From positions 7,081,001-7,145,000 of the forward strand of contig NZ_CP095481.1 in assembly GCF_023023025.1 (NCBI RefSeq): a DNA stretch of 64,000 nucleotides, read 5' to 3'. Origin of the DNA: Amycolatopsis sp. WQ 127309 (GTDB lineage: Bacteria > Actinomycetota > Actinomycetes > Mycobacteriales > Pseudonocardiaceae). Below the pieces are notes generated by a model. That model saw only the letters and a list, made by a program, of their open reading frames with translations, had not been told where the DNA came from and did not search any database. This document shows positions 55,801 through 63,930 of this stretch, in pieces. The translations under genes were made by a program, and so were the position numbers. Each line of letters begins with the position of its first letter. The first letter of the stretch is position 1.

Positions 55801-58800
55801 GGCGTGTAGCCGTACGGCGCGAGGTTGCGGGGATCGTCGAGCGCCTGCGCCCCGGTCCGGGCCGGGAGGACGTGCTGCGCGACCAGGAGACCGCGGGCGT
55901 CCTGCACCCAGAGGTCACGGCCCGCCGAGTCCAGCCGGCGCAGCGTCGCGTACCGGCTGTCGGTGCCGTCCACCCGGTTGTGCGCCAGGGTCAGGACCGG
56001 GCGACCCAGGCTGTCCACAACGGACACCACGGGGGTGTCCGCGTGCGCGGCCGTGAGCGCCGCCGTGCGCCGGTCGACCGGGTCGGCCGACGTCGACATC
56101 CGCTCGTACCAGGGGTTTCCCACCTCGGTCACCGTGTCGTTCGGGTCGAACGCGGCCGAGCGCCACGGCGTGAACGCGACCCGGCTGTGGCTGCCGTCGG
56201 GCCGGTCGAGGCGCACCTGCCGGCCCAGCGCGTCGTACCCGAGCACCGACGACACCCCGGCCTGCTCGGGGTCCTCGAACCGGTGCCCGGTGCCCGGGGC
56301 GGCGAAGTACGGCTCGTACCGGCGCACCGGCAGGCCCTTGTTGTCCACGACCGTGCGGCCCGAGGCGACCCAGCGCAGCGGCCCGCCGGGCGCCGCCGGC
56401 TCGGCCTGGTCCTTGGTGACCAGGGTGACCGCGGATCCGTCGGAATAGCTGAACGACGTCCGCACGACGCTGTCGGCGGCGTGCCGCTCGCGGGTGATCG
56501 ACGCCGAGCACGGCGGGTGCCGCTCCCACACCACCTCGCCGTCCACCACGGCCTCGCCGAAGTGGTAGAGGGTCCGGCTGGTGGCCGCGCCGAGCAGCGC
56601 CCGCGCGGCCGGCTCGGCGTAGTCGCCGGTGACGAAGAACGCCTCCAGCGCCGGGATGCCCGGGTTCACGTCGTCGTCGGTCAGCGCGGCGACGTCGTCG
56701 CCTTCGCCCGCCTTGCCGTGGAACGCCCCCGCGGCGACGTTGCCCAGCACGTCGAAGCGGACCCGCGAGCCGTTGCCGTTGGCGTCGGTCAGCTGGGCGG
56801 GCGCCAGGCACCGGTGGTCGAACTCGGTCACGCTGATCCGGTTGCCCGCCGGGTCGGTGGCGGCGGCCGGGTACAGCCCGAGCGGGTCGTGCTCGAAGAC
56901 GGTGACGTTGCCGAACGGGTCGGTGTAGCGGTCGGGCAGGAAAAAGCGGGCTTCGGCGCCGGGGGAGAAGCCCGCGACGCCGGTGCACCGCCAGTATTCG
57001 CCGTCCTCGTGCCGGTACCCGCTCGTCGCGCGGTCGCCCAGCGCCGCCGTCACGTCGGCGGTGAGCCGGTCGCCGAACACCGCCGTCAGGTGCTCGGTGC
57101 TCAGCGCCAGGTTCCGGCTCTCGTGCGGCAGCGCCCGCGCGGTCCGCTGCCCCCACGGCAGCGGGCCGCTCAGCGCGTCGTCGAAGAACGCCGTCCGCAC
57201 GTGCCCGACCAGCCGCTTGCGCGGCCGGGTGCCGTCCGGAACCTCGTGGTAGGGAACGGTTTCGACGGGCTCGCCGGTGCTCTGGTAGGCCTCTCCGAGC
57301 CGGTGGGCGAGCAGGTCGGCCGCGGTGAAGCAGCGGCCGTCGGCGGGCCTGATCCCGGACAGCTCGTAGGTGCGCGTCTCGTACGGCTGCGGCGGCCGGT
57401 GACTGTCCACATCGGACGCGGGCAGCTCGTCGGTGCGGGTGCGTTCGACGTAGCTCACGTGCAGTTCGCCCTGCACGGCGGCGATCAGCGCGGCGGCGCC
57501 GGCGGGCAGCGACGGGTCCGCGTCCGGCGGCGCCGGGCGGCGCGGGTACCCGGCCGTGACCGACTGCAGCACCGTGCCCCACTCGTCGACGGTGAGGTTC
57601 AGCGTGTGCGCCACCCGCGGGTCCGGCACCGCCGCCGTCACCAGGTCGAGGTCGTACTCGGCGGTCACGGACTCGCCCGCGGACACCAGGAACACCGCGT
57701 GCCGCTGGTCCGCGCGCGGCTGCAGCCGCGCCACGTGCGGGCGGTGCCCGGTGACCGAGAACAGCCGCACCGCACGGCCGCTCGCCGGGTCCAGCTCGTA
57801 GACCTCTTCCCGCAACGGCGTCCCGCGGCAGGCCCGCAGTGCCTCCCGCCGCTCGTCCGGCGTGACGTCGCGTTGGTCGGGGCCGGAGTCGTCGAGCCCG
57901 GGATCGGCAGGCGAGTAGCCGTCCGGGTCGCCGGCGAAGTACTCGGCGCGCAGCGACGGCCCGACCGGGTACCACGTCACGGTCTTCACCGGCGGCTGGA
58001 ACAGCCGGTGGTCGCCGGTGACGTACGGGCTGCCGGAGTTCACCGCGGCGAACGCGCCGAAGTCGGTGGCGTCGGTCCGCTCCACCCGGCCGAAGCCGCG
58101 CACTTCCCGCTCCACGCCGTCGAAGCAGCCGTGGTGGTAGCTGTAGGTGCTGGTGAACGTCGTGCCCCGCCAGCGGTCGGTCGTGGTGACCCGCTCGACC
58201 ACGTGCACCGGGAACGGCAGCCGCACCGCCCACGGCGTGCCGGCCAGCCGGTCGAGCAGGCAGAACTTCGTCGACGGGGCGTAACCGATCTCGGTGCGGG
58301 TGCCGAGGTTGTTCTCGACGCTGGTCAGCAGGTGGGGTTTCGTGCCGCCCATCAGGTCGGCGTAGCGCAGCGCCCGGCCGGCCGCCGACGGCAGCGGCGA
58401 CGACCAGACCAGGCACGCCGTGCCGGTGCCGAGCAGGTCCAGCGCCCGCACGCTGCTGCCCGAGTCGGCGGGCGGGAACACCGGCAGCGCGACCGGGTCC
58501 GCCCACGAGTTGCCCGACCGGTTGAGGTGCACCCGCACGCCGTCGGTGTGCAGGTAGATCAGGTCGGTGGTGCCGGAACCGTCGATGTCGGCCAGCAGCA
58601 CGCGCCGCGCGTCGAACTGGCCGGGCCGGTCCAGCGGTTCCCCGGTCATGGTGACCTTGGGCCCGAACCGGCCGTGCCCGAGCCCCGGCCAGTAGCAGAC
58701 GTCCCCGCTGCGCACCCGGACCAGGTCGACCAGCCCGTCACCGGTCAGGTCGGCGAGGTGGATCGCCTGGTCGGCCTCGGCGAGCACCACCGCGGGCCCG

Positions 58801-60530
58801 TCGTCCTCGTCCCACGGCGCGGCGACCCGGCGCGGCGCGGCGAACCCGTCCTCGCCGAGCGAGGGGTACCAGGTGATCGCGTCCTGCGCGGTGACCAGGA
58901 CATCGGCGCGGCCGTCGCCGTCGAGGTCGGCCAGCCGCAGGTTCTCGTCGTCCCAGTCGACCACGGGCACCGAGCGCAACGGGGTGAACGCCGACCAGCC
59001 GTCGCCGTCGCGTTCGTGGAACCCGGGGACGGGCCCGGCGAGACGCACCACGTCGGGCCGGCCGTCGCCCGCGAGGTCGAGCAGCTGCACGCCACCCGCG
59101 GCCACCGCCGCGGGCAGCGGGTCGACGACGCCGGGCGGGGCGAACCGGGCCTCGCCCGGCGGTGCGGACGGGCCGAGGTTGCGCTGGTAGAACCAGGCGC
59201 CGCCCTGCCGGGTGAGCACACCGGGCAGGCCGTCGCCGTCCAGGTCGGTCCACTGGTAGCGGCGGCCGTCGATGCCTTCGGGCAGGGTGCCCGGGGCCAG
59301 TTCGCGGACCGTGCCCTGCACGACCGCCTCCGAGTAGCCGAACCGCACCGGCGGCAGCGCGCGCGACCGGTAGCCGGTGCCGGCGCGCTGGTGGCCGCGG
59401 TGGGTGATCGAGGCCAGCCGGCTGAAGACCCGGTCGTCGTGCCCGCCGGTCGCCGTGTGGTCCAGTTCGGTGGAGCGGACCAGGCAGCCCGGGCCGACCG
59501 CCGGGTCGTCCGGGAAGTGGTGGAACATCAGCACCCGGCGGCAGAGCCGGTGCGTGCGCACCTCGAACCCGGCGCGATGCACGGAGAACGGGTCGGGCCG
59601 CGGCGGCCACGGCCGCGACGGCGCCGGTTCGGGGACGGCCTCGGCGTGGTCGCCGTAGTCGAAGACCACCTCGAAGCACCAGGTCCCGTCGCCGGGCGGC
59701 ACCGGCCACGGCGCGTCCGCGGTCAGCACGGGCAGGTACGGCGTCACGTTGCCGTAGCGGATGCGTTTGAGGTACCGCCCGGCGCGGCGGTCCCGGCCGC
59801 GTTCGTAGGCCAGGCCCGCGTCGATCCCCGCGCCGTCCTCGGCCTGGTAGTCGTAGACGGCGACGTTGCCCCGGTCGTCGTGGGTGGCGCTGATCAGCCA
59901 GCCGAACACGCGGCCGGGATCGGCCGGGTCGGCGATCCGCGCCGCCGGTGTCCGCCCGTACCACGTGGTCACGTTCTCGCGGGAGATCGAGCGCCAGAAC
60001 ACCTCGGCCGGGCCGGTGGCCGCGGTCCAGCGTTCGATCCGCGCGCACGGACCTTCGACGCGTGGCCGGTAGCGCTCGACCCGGTAGCCGGTCCCGCCGA
60101 CGGTGCGCGCCCGCGGCGCCTCCCGCGCCCAGCCACCGTCGCCGCGGGTCAGCACCGGCACCAGGTCTTCGGCGCCGGAGAGCACGAAGACGTCGGACTC
60201 GGCGGCGTCGTCGTACCGCGGGACACCCTTGTCGGTGCGGCGGGTGATCGCGGGCAGGTCGAGTTTCCAGCCGAGCCCGAACGGCCCGTTGCCCGCGCCG
60301 GAGTCGTACACAAGGGACAGTGCCGGCCCGAACCCGGACCGCCCGGGCGTGATCGCGAGCGGCACGCTGACCGACCCCGCCCCGGTGGCCGGATCGGCGG
60401 CGAACTTCTCCCCGACACCCCGCACGGCCCCGCCGCCGGTGGGCAGGCTCAGTACAGGCGGCCGCACCGGCGTGAACCCGGCCGGCTCCTCGGCCCCACC
60501 GGCTTGCTCGGCCCCGGAAGGCTCGGTCAT
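52848..60530 (-). CDS. Tc toxin TcB-TcC fusion with C-terminal nuclease-like effector
   Basis: A 2560-residue cocoon protein. The N-terminus is an SpvB domain (GVGEKFAADPATGAGSVSV, PGRSGFGPALSLVYDSGAG). FG-GAP-like beta-propeller repeats follow (DLDGDGRADVL, DLTGDGLVDLV), then TcB middle regions, then many Rhs/YD repeats (YRYDGAGNLLHVTH). The Rhs core ends YYAPWLGRWVSCDPSG and NVYAYVEGRPVIAGDPTGH, the site of self-cleavage in this family. The last 337 residues (52848-53861) are the variable effector, with a hydrophobic segment first and a C-terminal LHHVLPQEF, GEHSAIHSMEWNQRW pattern like HNH/endonuclease-VII-type toxins. First gene of the toxin operon. Confidence 0.9.
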   Translation of the reverse strand: MTEPSGAEQAGGAEEPAGFTPVRPPVLSLPTGGGAVRGVGEKFAADPATGAGSVSVPLAITPGRSGFGPALSLVYDSGAGNGPFGLGWKLDLPAITRRTDKGVPRYDDAAESDVFVLSGAEDLVPVLTRGDGGWAREAPRARTVGGTGYRVERYRPRVEGPCARIERWTAATGPAEVFWRSISRENVTTWYGRTPAARIADPADPGRVFGWLISATHDDRGNVAVYDYQAEDGAGIDAGLAYERGRDRRAGRYLKRIRYGNVTPYLPVLTADAPWPVPPGDGTWCFEVVFDYGDHAEAVPEPAPSRPWPPRPDPFSVHRAGFEVRTHRLCRRVLMFHHFPDDPAVGPGCLVRSTELDHTATGGHDDRVFSRLASITHRGHQRAGTGYRSRALPPVRFGYSEAVVQGTVRELAPGTLPEGIDGRRYQWTDLDGDGLPGVLTRQGGAWFYQRNLGPSAPPGEARFAPPGVVDPLPAAVAAGGVQLLDLAGDGRPDVVRLAGPVPGFHERDGDGWSAFTPLRSVPVVDWDDENLRLADLDGDGRADVLVTAQDAITWYPSLGEDGFAAPRRVAAPWDEDDGPAVVLAEADQAIHLADLTGDGLVDLVRVRSGDVCYWPGLGHGRFGPKVTMTGEPLDRPGQFDARRVLLADIDGSGTTDLIYLHTDGVRVHLNRSGNSWADPVALPVFPPADSGSSVRALDLLGTGTACLVWSSPLPSAAGRALRYADLMGGTKPHLLTSVENNLGTRTEIGYAPSTKFCLLDRLAGTPWAVRLPFPVHVVERVTTTDRWRGTTFTSTYSYHHGCFDGVEREVRGFGRVERTDATDFGAFAAVNSGSPYVTGDHRLFQPPVKTVTWYPVGPSLRAEYFAGDPDGYSPADPGLDDSGPDQRDVTPDERREALRACRGTPLREEVYELDPASGRAVRLFSVTGHRPHVARLQPRADQRHAVFLVSAGESVTAEYDLDLVTAAVPDPRVAHTLNLTVDEWGTVLQSVTAGYPRRPAPPDADPSLPAGAAALIAAVQGELHVSYVERTRTDELPASDVDSHRPPQPYETRTYELSGIRPADGRCFTAADLLAHRLGEAYQSTGEPVETVPYHEVPDGTRPRKRLVGHVRTAFFDDALSGPLPWGQRTARALPHESRNLALSTEHLTAVFGDRLTADVTAALGDRATSGYRHEDGEYWRCTGVAGFSPGAEARFFLPDRYTDPFGNVTVFEHDPLGLYPAAATDPAGNRISVTEFDHRCLAPAQLTDANGNGSRVRFDVLGNVAAGAFHGKAGEGDDVAALTDDDVNPGIPALEAFFVTGDYAEPAARALLGAATSRTLYHFGEAVVDGEVVWERHPPCSASITRERHAADSVVRTSFSYSDGSAVTLVTKDQAEPAAPGGPLRWVASGRTVVDNKGLPVRRYEPYFAAPGTGHRFEDPEQAGVSSVLGYDALGRQVRLDRPDGSHSRVAFTPWRSAAFDPNDTVTEVGNPWYERMSTSADPVDRRTAALTAAHADTPVVSVVDSLGRPVLTLAHNRVDGTDSRYATLRRLDSAGRDLWVQDARGLLVAQHVLPARTGAQALDDPRNLAPYGYTPGHDAAGRVLYSSSAEAGERWVLPDAAGQPLLAWTGRGMRSRTTYDVLRRPLALFVTAAGDTAVSGAPRDAGGPPDPEVLVEQRVYGEAVADPAANLRGRVHQVYDGAGVVTNAAHDFRGNLAAVHRRLARDPRTPPDWSALAGLTDPAAVTAAAEPLLEPGAPFVTTTEHDALGRAVVVRTPDGSAFRAGFTEAGLIGSVEVTIEGAVTPFVTDVRYDAHGRRTRIAYGNGAETTYAYDPDTARLTELRTTRPATVDTTASALFADRAVVQDLRYRYDPVGNIVRIEDAATASTVDADGIAGYRYDALYRLIGASGREHTGQTDFAYSPPDSSRRDHPFTGARVHANDLGGLHGYVERYRYDGAGNLLHVTHSAGRDVDSPGVTRWRRSLQYALDSNRLLSASLPGDPDGLPDYAATGGYGAVHAYDAHGNTTAMTSLPLLRWNHRDQLLATARQVVVAGTPETTYYAYDHTGERVRKTTCDPAGRPVAERVYLGGYELYREFAADGTPVTKRRTLQVRDGDRRIALADVPAGAAPVIRYQLGNHLGSASVELDESGALVSYEEYHPYGTTAFQAGRSALEAGAKRYRYTGRERDDETGLEYHHDRYYAPWLGRWVSCDPSGIAGGPNVYAYVEGRPVIAGDPTGHIFWFFVAAVVVIATLTLVSEAGAPKDEREAAAVQPHISDEEFAAHTAVTGVSMAVGGGTGSAMKGAPVVLQGMAGGLTGGVVQGVGDQAVQDVKKGEVSSGKQYATVAVQNGATGAVLGGGLAVGGKFVANEVAGLKGEGGPPSNPNDAAAWQKYYEANPNAKRSVGSAGLNDPGTFSADEIAKGKAQDAASGTTGNDTKTGSTPKVTKLPYIPPKGKQVTAQPTGKTPPTDHNAAALGDRGRRIAPAYPRDPLHHVLPQEFREWFSRAPRGIDIDAYAVSISQGEHSAIHSMEWNQRWGAWIRAHDGASTSEVWDFARQLMREYHLDNLPFTRYQK

Positions 60531-60728
60531 GGTCTCTCGATCGGCGGCTCGGGCCCGGCAGCAGGCGTCCCCCGGACCCGCGGCACACGAGCCCTATCCC
60601 GAGGTCGGCGGTCGCCGGGAGAACGTTACCGCCGGTCGGGGCCGTGTTCGCGGGCTCGCTGTGCGTAGCCGGATCCGCCACCGGGAGAGGTCGAAGGACA
60701 GCGTCCCGTCGTTCTGTGGTCGATACAC

Positions 60729-61055
60729 CTAGTTGAGGCGGTCCGGCTCGGTGCGGATCGGCGGGGTGATCTCCAAGATCTGCCGGAGCACGTCCATGTG
60801 CCGTTCGAGTTCGGCGGGGAATTCCGGCATGTACTCGCTGAAGATCTCCACGGCGGTCCCGTCCTCCGCGTAGAGGTCGGGGTGCGGGCCCGCGCTGAAG
60901 AACGTCATGCCGTCGTGGTGGTGCACCACTTCGACTTGCTTGTCCGGCGGGAACCGGACCAGTACAGCGGTACCCGGCAGCAGTGTGTACTGGTTGGCCC
61001 ACGGCTCGAAGCACAGCCAGAGCGACTGTTGTTCCGCGCGTACGACGAGGTTCAT
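60729..61055 (-). CDS. Hypothetical 108-residue protein
   Basis: A compact acidic protein (MNLVVRAEQQSLWLCFEPW, TVLVRFPPDKQVEV with separate strands, ending ILEITPPIRTEPDRLN). ATG 61055 begins where the protein-like sequence does; a GGAGG lies 16 bases upstream, farther than usual. It is 198 bp upstream of the toxin operon on the same strand, so it could be a regulator or helper of the toxin, though nothing in the sequence shows this. No family recognised. Confidence 0.6.
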   Translation of the reverse strand: MNLVVRAEQQSLWLCFEPWANQYTLLPGTAVLVRFPPDKQVEVVHHHDGMTFFSAGPHPDLYAEDGTAVEIFSEYMPEFPAELERHMDVLRQILEITPPIRTEPDRLN

Positions 61056-61089
61056 GGTCGCCAGGCTGCAACCTCCACCGCACTGGAGG

Positions 61090-61685
61090 TCAACGGCGGG
61101 CGGTGACGTGCGGGAAGAGGACGACCCTGTGCCGTCCCCAGCCGCCCACCCACGCGAGCCGGTCGGTGAAGTCCGCCGGCGCATTGGCCCCGTGCGTCGA
61201 AGACACCGCCTTCAGCACGATGCCGGTGCCCTCGCGGTAGCGGACGTGGATCTCCGGCGGCGGCCGCCGCAGTGAGCGGCCGTCGCGGGCGAAGACGCGC
61301 ACGATGTCGACCGTCGCGTTCCGCCACCCGGTGGCCGCGACCGCGCGGGCCCGGCTCCGGCCAGTGCCATCCGGACGAGGACGAACGCCGCCGCGCGACG
61401 CGCCACCCGGTTTCGGCCGCGAAGCCGATCCGGCGGTCGTGGTCGTGGCCGGTCGGCAGCGGCAGCCAGCCCCGGAAACCGTCCTCGCTCGCGGCAGCGC
61501 GGTTCCGGACCGACACCCGCAGGCACCAGACCGCGCCGCCGGACCCCACCGCAAGCAGGACGGCAACGGCGGGAACGAGCCCGAAAGCCGTCACCACATC
61601 GGGAGAAAGGCGAAACGGCCACCACGGCCGCAGGGACGGCGAACCACACCCACTGCCGCTTGACGAAACCGCCGAAGGGGTCCAT
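61090..61685 (-). pseudogene. Frameshifted small membrane protein
   Basis: Reading leftward from ATG 61685: MDPFGGFVKRQWVWFAVPAA with a membrane segment, then a frame change to VTAFGLVPAVAVLLAVGSGG (second membrane segment) and EDGFRGWLPLPTGHD, then another frame change to GWRNATVDIVRVFARDG and IHVRYREGTGIVLKAVSS up to a stop at 61090. The parts together give a plausible protein of about 198 residues, so two frameshifts (or sequencing errors) are likely. The ends are inferred. Confidence 0.55.
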
Positions 61686-61810
61686 CAGCCGAGCTTGGAA
61701 GCCTTGAGCAGCAACGATACTGCGAGAAACGGCACCGGACGGCGAGGCAACCGGACGGCCGCGAGAACACTCGCGCTTCTCTGCGCGAAGGACGCGATGC
61801 GGGCCTCCCC

Positions 61811-61887
61811 GGAAGACGCGTGACCTGGCCGCCGCGATCACTCCGACCGCGGACCCGGACCTGGCCGGCCTGGTCCGCGCGCTGTAT
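61811..61887 (+). repeat. Duplicate of the 3' end of the CHAT gene
   Basis: About 75 bp match 26384-26461 with a few substitutions, encoding [20 protein letters not shown] in place of the CHAT-gene [20 protein letters not shown]. Only this fragment is present; no CHAT active-site part is near. Confidence 0.75.
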
Positions 61888-62019
61888 GTCTTCACCCGGC
61901 CGGCCCCGAGGGCGGCTGGCCTCGTCTGCTGATCGAGGGCACGCTGGTGAGCGGAGTGACCCAGGAGCACCGGCTTCCGCGCGACCTGGCAGCCTCCGTC
62001 CTGAGGTGGGGGAGGTGTC

Positions 62020-62379
62020 GTGGCGGTTCTCGGGGATGTTCTTGCTCTGGGTTCGGAGCTCGAGCGTTCGTATCCGCTGTACGTGCGCGGCCGGTTGAAG
62101 TTTCGGGTCAAGCAGATCGTCTATGTGGCGTTCTCGCCCGACGAGCTGGTGATGGGGTTCGCGTACCCGAAGGAGGAGCGCGCCGCGCTCGTCGCCGGTG
62201 AGCCGGGGAAGTTCCGGCTGCCGTCGGAGTCGGACATGCGGTTCAACTGGGTCCACGCCGAGCTCGCCGCGCTGGATCCGGCCGAGGCTCGCGAGTTCGT
62301 AGTGGACGCGTGGCGGATGGTGGTGCCCCAGAAGGTCTCCCGCGCCTACGACCTCGTCCATCCCGATGGTCCGGGATGA
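62020..62379 (+). CDS. MmcQ/YjbR-family protein
   Basis: A 119-residue protein with the family layout: KFRVKQIVYVAFSPDELVMGF, a YPKEERAALVAGEPGKFRLP loop and VHAELAALDPAEAREFVVDAW, DNA-binding-like CyaY fold with a final PQKVSRAY. GGAGGTGTC precedes the GTG. Members are often annotated as putative DNA-binding proteins without a defined role. The gene stands alone between the CHAT fragment and the convergent pseudouridine synthase. Confidence 0.82.
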   Translation: MAVLGDVLALGSELERSYPLYVRGRLKFRVKQIVYVAFSPDELVMGFAYPKEERAALVAGEPGKFRLPSESDMRFNWVHAELAALDPAEAREFVVDAWRMVVPQKVSRAYDLVHPDGPG

Positions 62380-62512
62380 CGGTGCCCGCGGTCGGGGTTC
62401 GTCCCTCGATGAGCGTCCGGCCGCACCTGTCCGCGGACCTGGCTGCACAGCGCGTACGCGTCCGACTCGGGAGATCTCTCGTGCGAAGGGAGCGGCCGGG
62501 AGCCGGGCCGTC

Positions 62513-63451
62513 TTATGCCGGGGGCGCCGCCCACGCGTCGAGGTCGTCCCAGGCGGTGAGCCGGCGTCCGCTGGTGAACCGGCGGTGCGCGCCGGTCAGC
62601 GGGTCGTCGAAGTCGAGCACTTTCGCCAGCAGCTGCAACGGTTTGGTGAAGTCGTCGAGCGGGGTTTCGGTCAGGTCGGGGTAGAAGTCGTCGCCGAGGA
62701 TCGGGATGCCCAGGCCGCTGAGGTGCACGCGCAGCTGGTGCGTCCGGCCGGTCGACGGCGCGAGCCGGTAGCGGCCCAGGCCGTCGCGGTGCTCGAGCAG
62801 CTCGACGTACGTCTCGGCGTTCGGCTCGCCCGGCACCTCCCGCGCGGCGAGCACCCCGCGTTCCTTGAGGATCCGGCTCCGCACGGTCCGCGGCAGCTCC
62901 AGTGTCGGGTCGTACGGCGCGATCGCCTCGTACTCCTTGTGCACCTTGCGATCCCGGAAGAGTGTCTGGTACTTGCCGCGCACCTCCGGGGTGATCACGA
63001 ACATCACGAGCCCGGCGGTGACGCGGTCCAGCCGGTGCGCGGGGGACAGCTGCGGCAGGTCGAGGTCGCGGCGCAGGCGCACGAGCGTCGTCTCGAGGAT
63101 GTGCTTGCCGCGCGGGATGGTGGCCAGGAAGTGCGGCTTGTCGACGACGAGCAGGTGCTCGTCGCGGTGCACGACGTCGATGGTGAACGGCACCGGCACC
63201 TCGTCCGGCAGGTCGCGGTGGAACCAGATGAACGAGCCGGGCTCGAACGGAGTGTCGACGCCCAGCGGGCCGTCGAGGCCGTGGATGCGTTCTTCGCGCA
63301 GCATCCGCTCGATGCGGTCCGGCGTCTCCCGCGGCAGCCGGTCGACGAGGTGGGCCAGCAGTGTCGGCCAGTCGCCCTCGGCGGGCAGTTTCAGCCGGGC
63401 GGGGTCGAGCCCGTGGCGGGGCGGGATCGGCGGCCGGAGCTTGCGTCTCAT
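62513..63451 (-). CDS. RluA-family pseudouridine synthase
   Basis: A 312-residue enzyme that isomerises uridine in RNA. The catalytic motif HRLDRVTAGLVMF carries the essential Asp; VVDKPHFLATIP and the C-terminal TGRTHQLRVHLSGLGIPILGDD, split here as GRTHQLRVHL and GIPILGDDFY, are also RluA hallmarks. The N-terminus (residues 1-80) resembles an S4-like extension without a full S4 domain. The target (rRNA or tRNA) cannot be assigned. It is 16 bp downstream of the DUF5313-like gene on the same strand. It looks like a core gene, marking the return to conserved chromosome. Confidence 0.92.
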   Translation of the reverse strand: MRRKLRPPIPPRHGLDPARLKLPAEGDWPTLLAHLVDRLPRETPDRIERMLREERIHGLDGPLGVDTPFEPGSFIWFHRDLPDEVPVPFTIDVVHRDEHLLVVDKPHFLATIPRGKHILETTLVRLRRDLDLPQLSPAHRLDRVTAGLVMFVITPEVRGKYQTLFRDRKVHKEYEAIAPYDPTLELPRTVRSRILKERGVLAAREVPGEPNAETYVELLEHRDGLGRYRLAPSTGRTHQLRVHLSGLGIPILGDDFYPDLTETPLDDFTKPLQLLAKVLDFDDPLTGAHRRFTSGRRLTAWDDLDAWAAPPA

Positions 63452-63467
63452 CGTGCCCCGACTGTAG

Positions 63468-63860
63468 CTAACCGTCCGTCGGGGTCCGGTAGCGCGCGAT
63501 GTAGCGGGCGGTGGCCTCGGCGTTGGCGGCCGCGGCCGCCTCGGCGCGGGTGCGGCGGCCGGTGTCGTGCGGGAAGCCGTGCCGGCCGAGCCGGTGCTCG
63601 ATGCTCTCCTCCATGTACGCGCAGGAGTAGAAGTACGCGACCAGCGCGGCCATCAGGACCAGCGAGAGCCGGAGCCCGATCGGGCCGGGCAGCAGCAGCC
63701 AGACGAGGCACAGCGGCACGATGCCGATCGACCGCTGGAGCACGAACCGGGCCCGCCAGTGTTTCGACGTCGCGTCGTGCAGGACCCATTCGCCGTAGCG
63801 GTCCGGTAACCGGACGCCGACCGCGTAACCGGACCAGCGGAGCACACCAGGTCGTTCCAT
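63468..63860 (-). CDS. DUF5313-like small membrane protein
   Basis: A 130-residue protein. The N-terminal GYAVGVRLPDRYGEWVLHDATSKHW, broken as GYAVGVRLPDRYGEW and VLHDATSKHW, is typical of the actinobacterial DUF5313 family. Two membrane segments follow (SIGIVPLCLVWLLLPG, LSLVLMAALVAYFYSCAYM), then a basic Ala-rich tail. ATG 63860 is close to the palindromes at 63874-63903, so the MarR protein encoded on the other side may control it. The function is unknown. Confidence 0.8.
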   Translation of the reverse strand: MERPGVLRWSGYAVGVRLPDRYGEWVLHDATSKHWRARFVLQRSIGIVPLCLVWLLLPGPIGLRLSLVLMAALVAYFYSCAYMEESIEHRLGRHGFPHDTGRRTRAEAAAAANAEATARYIARYRTPTDG

Positions 63861-63873
63861 GAGGCTCAGAGTA

Positions 63874-63903
63874 CACTAATCGTTAGTGCACTAATCATTA
63901 GTG
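63874..63903. promoter_or_regulatory. Two abutting 15-bp palindromes, MarR/OhrR operators
   Basis: CACTAATCGTTAGTG (63874-63888) and CACTAATCATTAGTG (63889-63903) differ at one base and touch end to end between the divergent starts at 63860 and 63931. AT-rich against the surroundings. Expected target of the adjacent MarR protein. Confidence 0.8.
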
Positions 63904-63930
63904 CGACCAGCGACACGGTAGGATCGGGGC

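Noticed and set aside
42538..60530. Rhs/polymorphic interbacterial toxin with immunity gene
   Set aside because: SpvB and TcA genes show a Tc-type injection toxin, and no small immunity gene follows the effector; TcA begins 8 bp later.
45715..60668. Very long open frames on the plus strand opposite the Tc toxin genes
   Set aside because: They mirror the minus-strand coding DNA, lack ribosome sites and domains, and are explained by extreme third-position GC.
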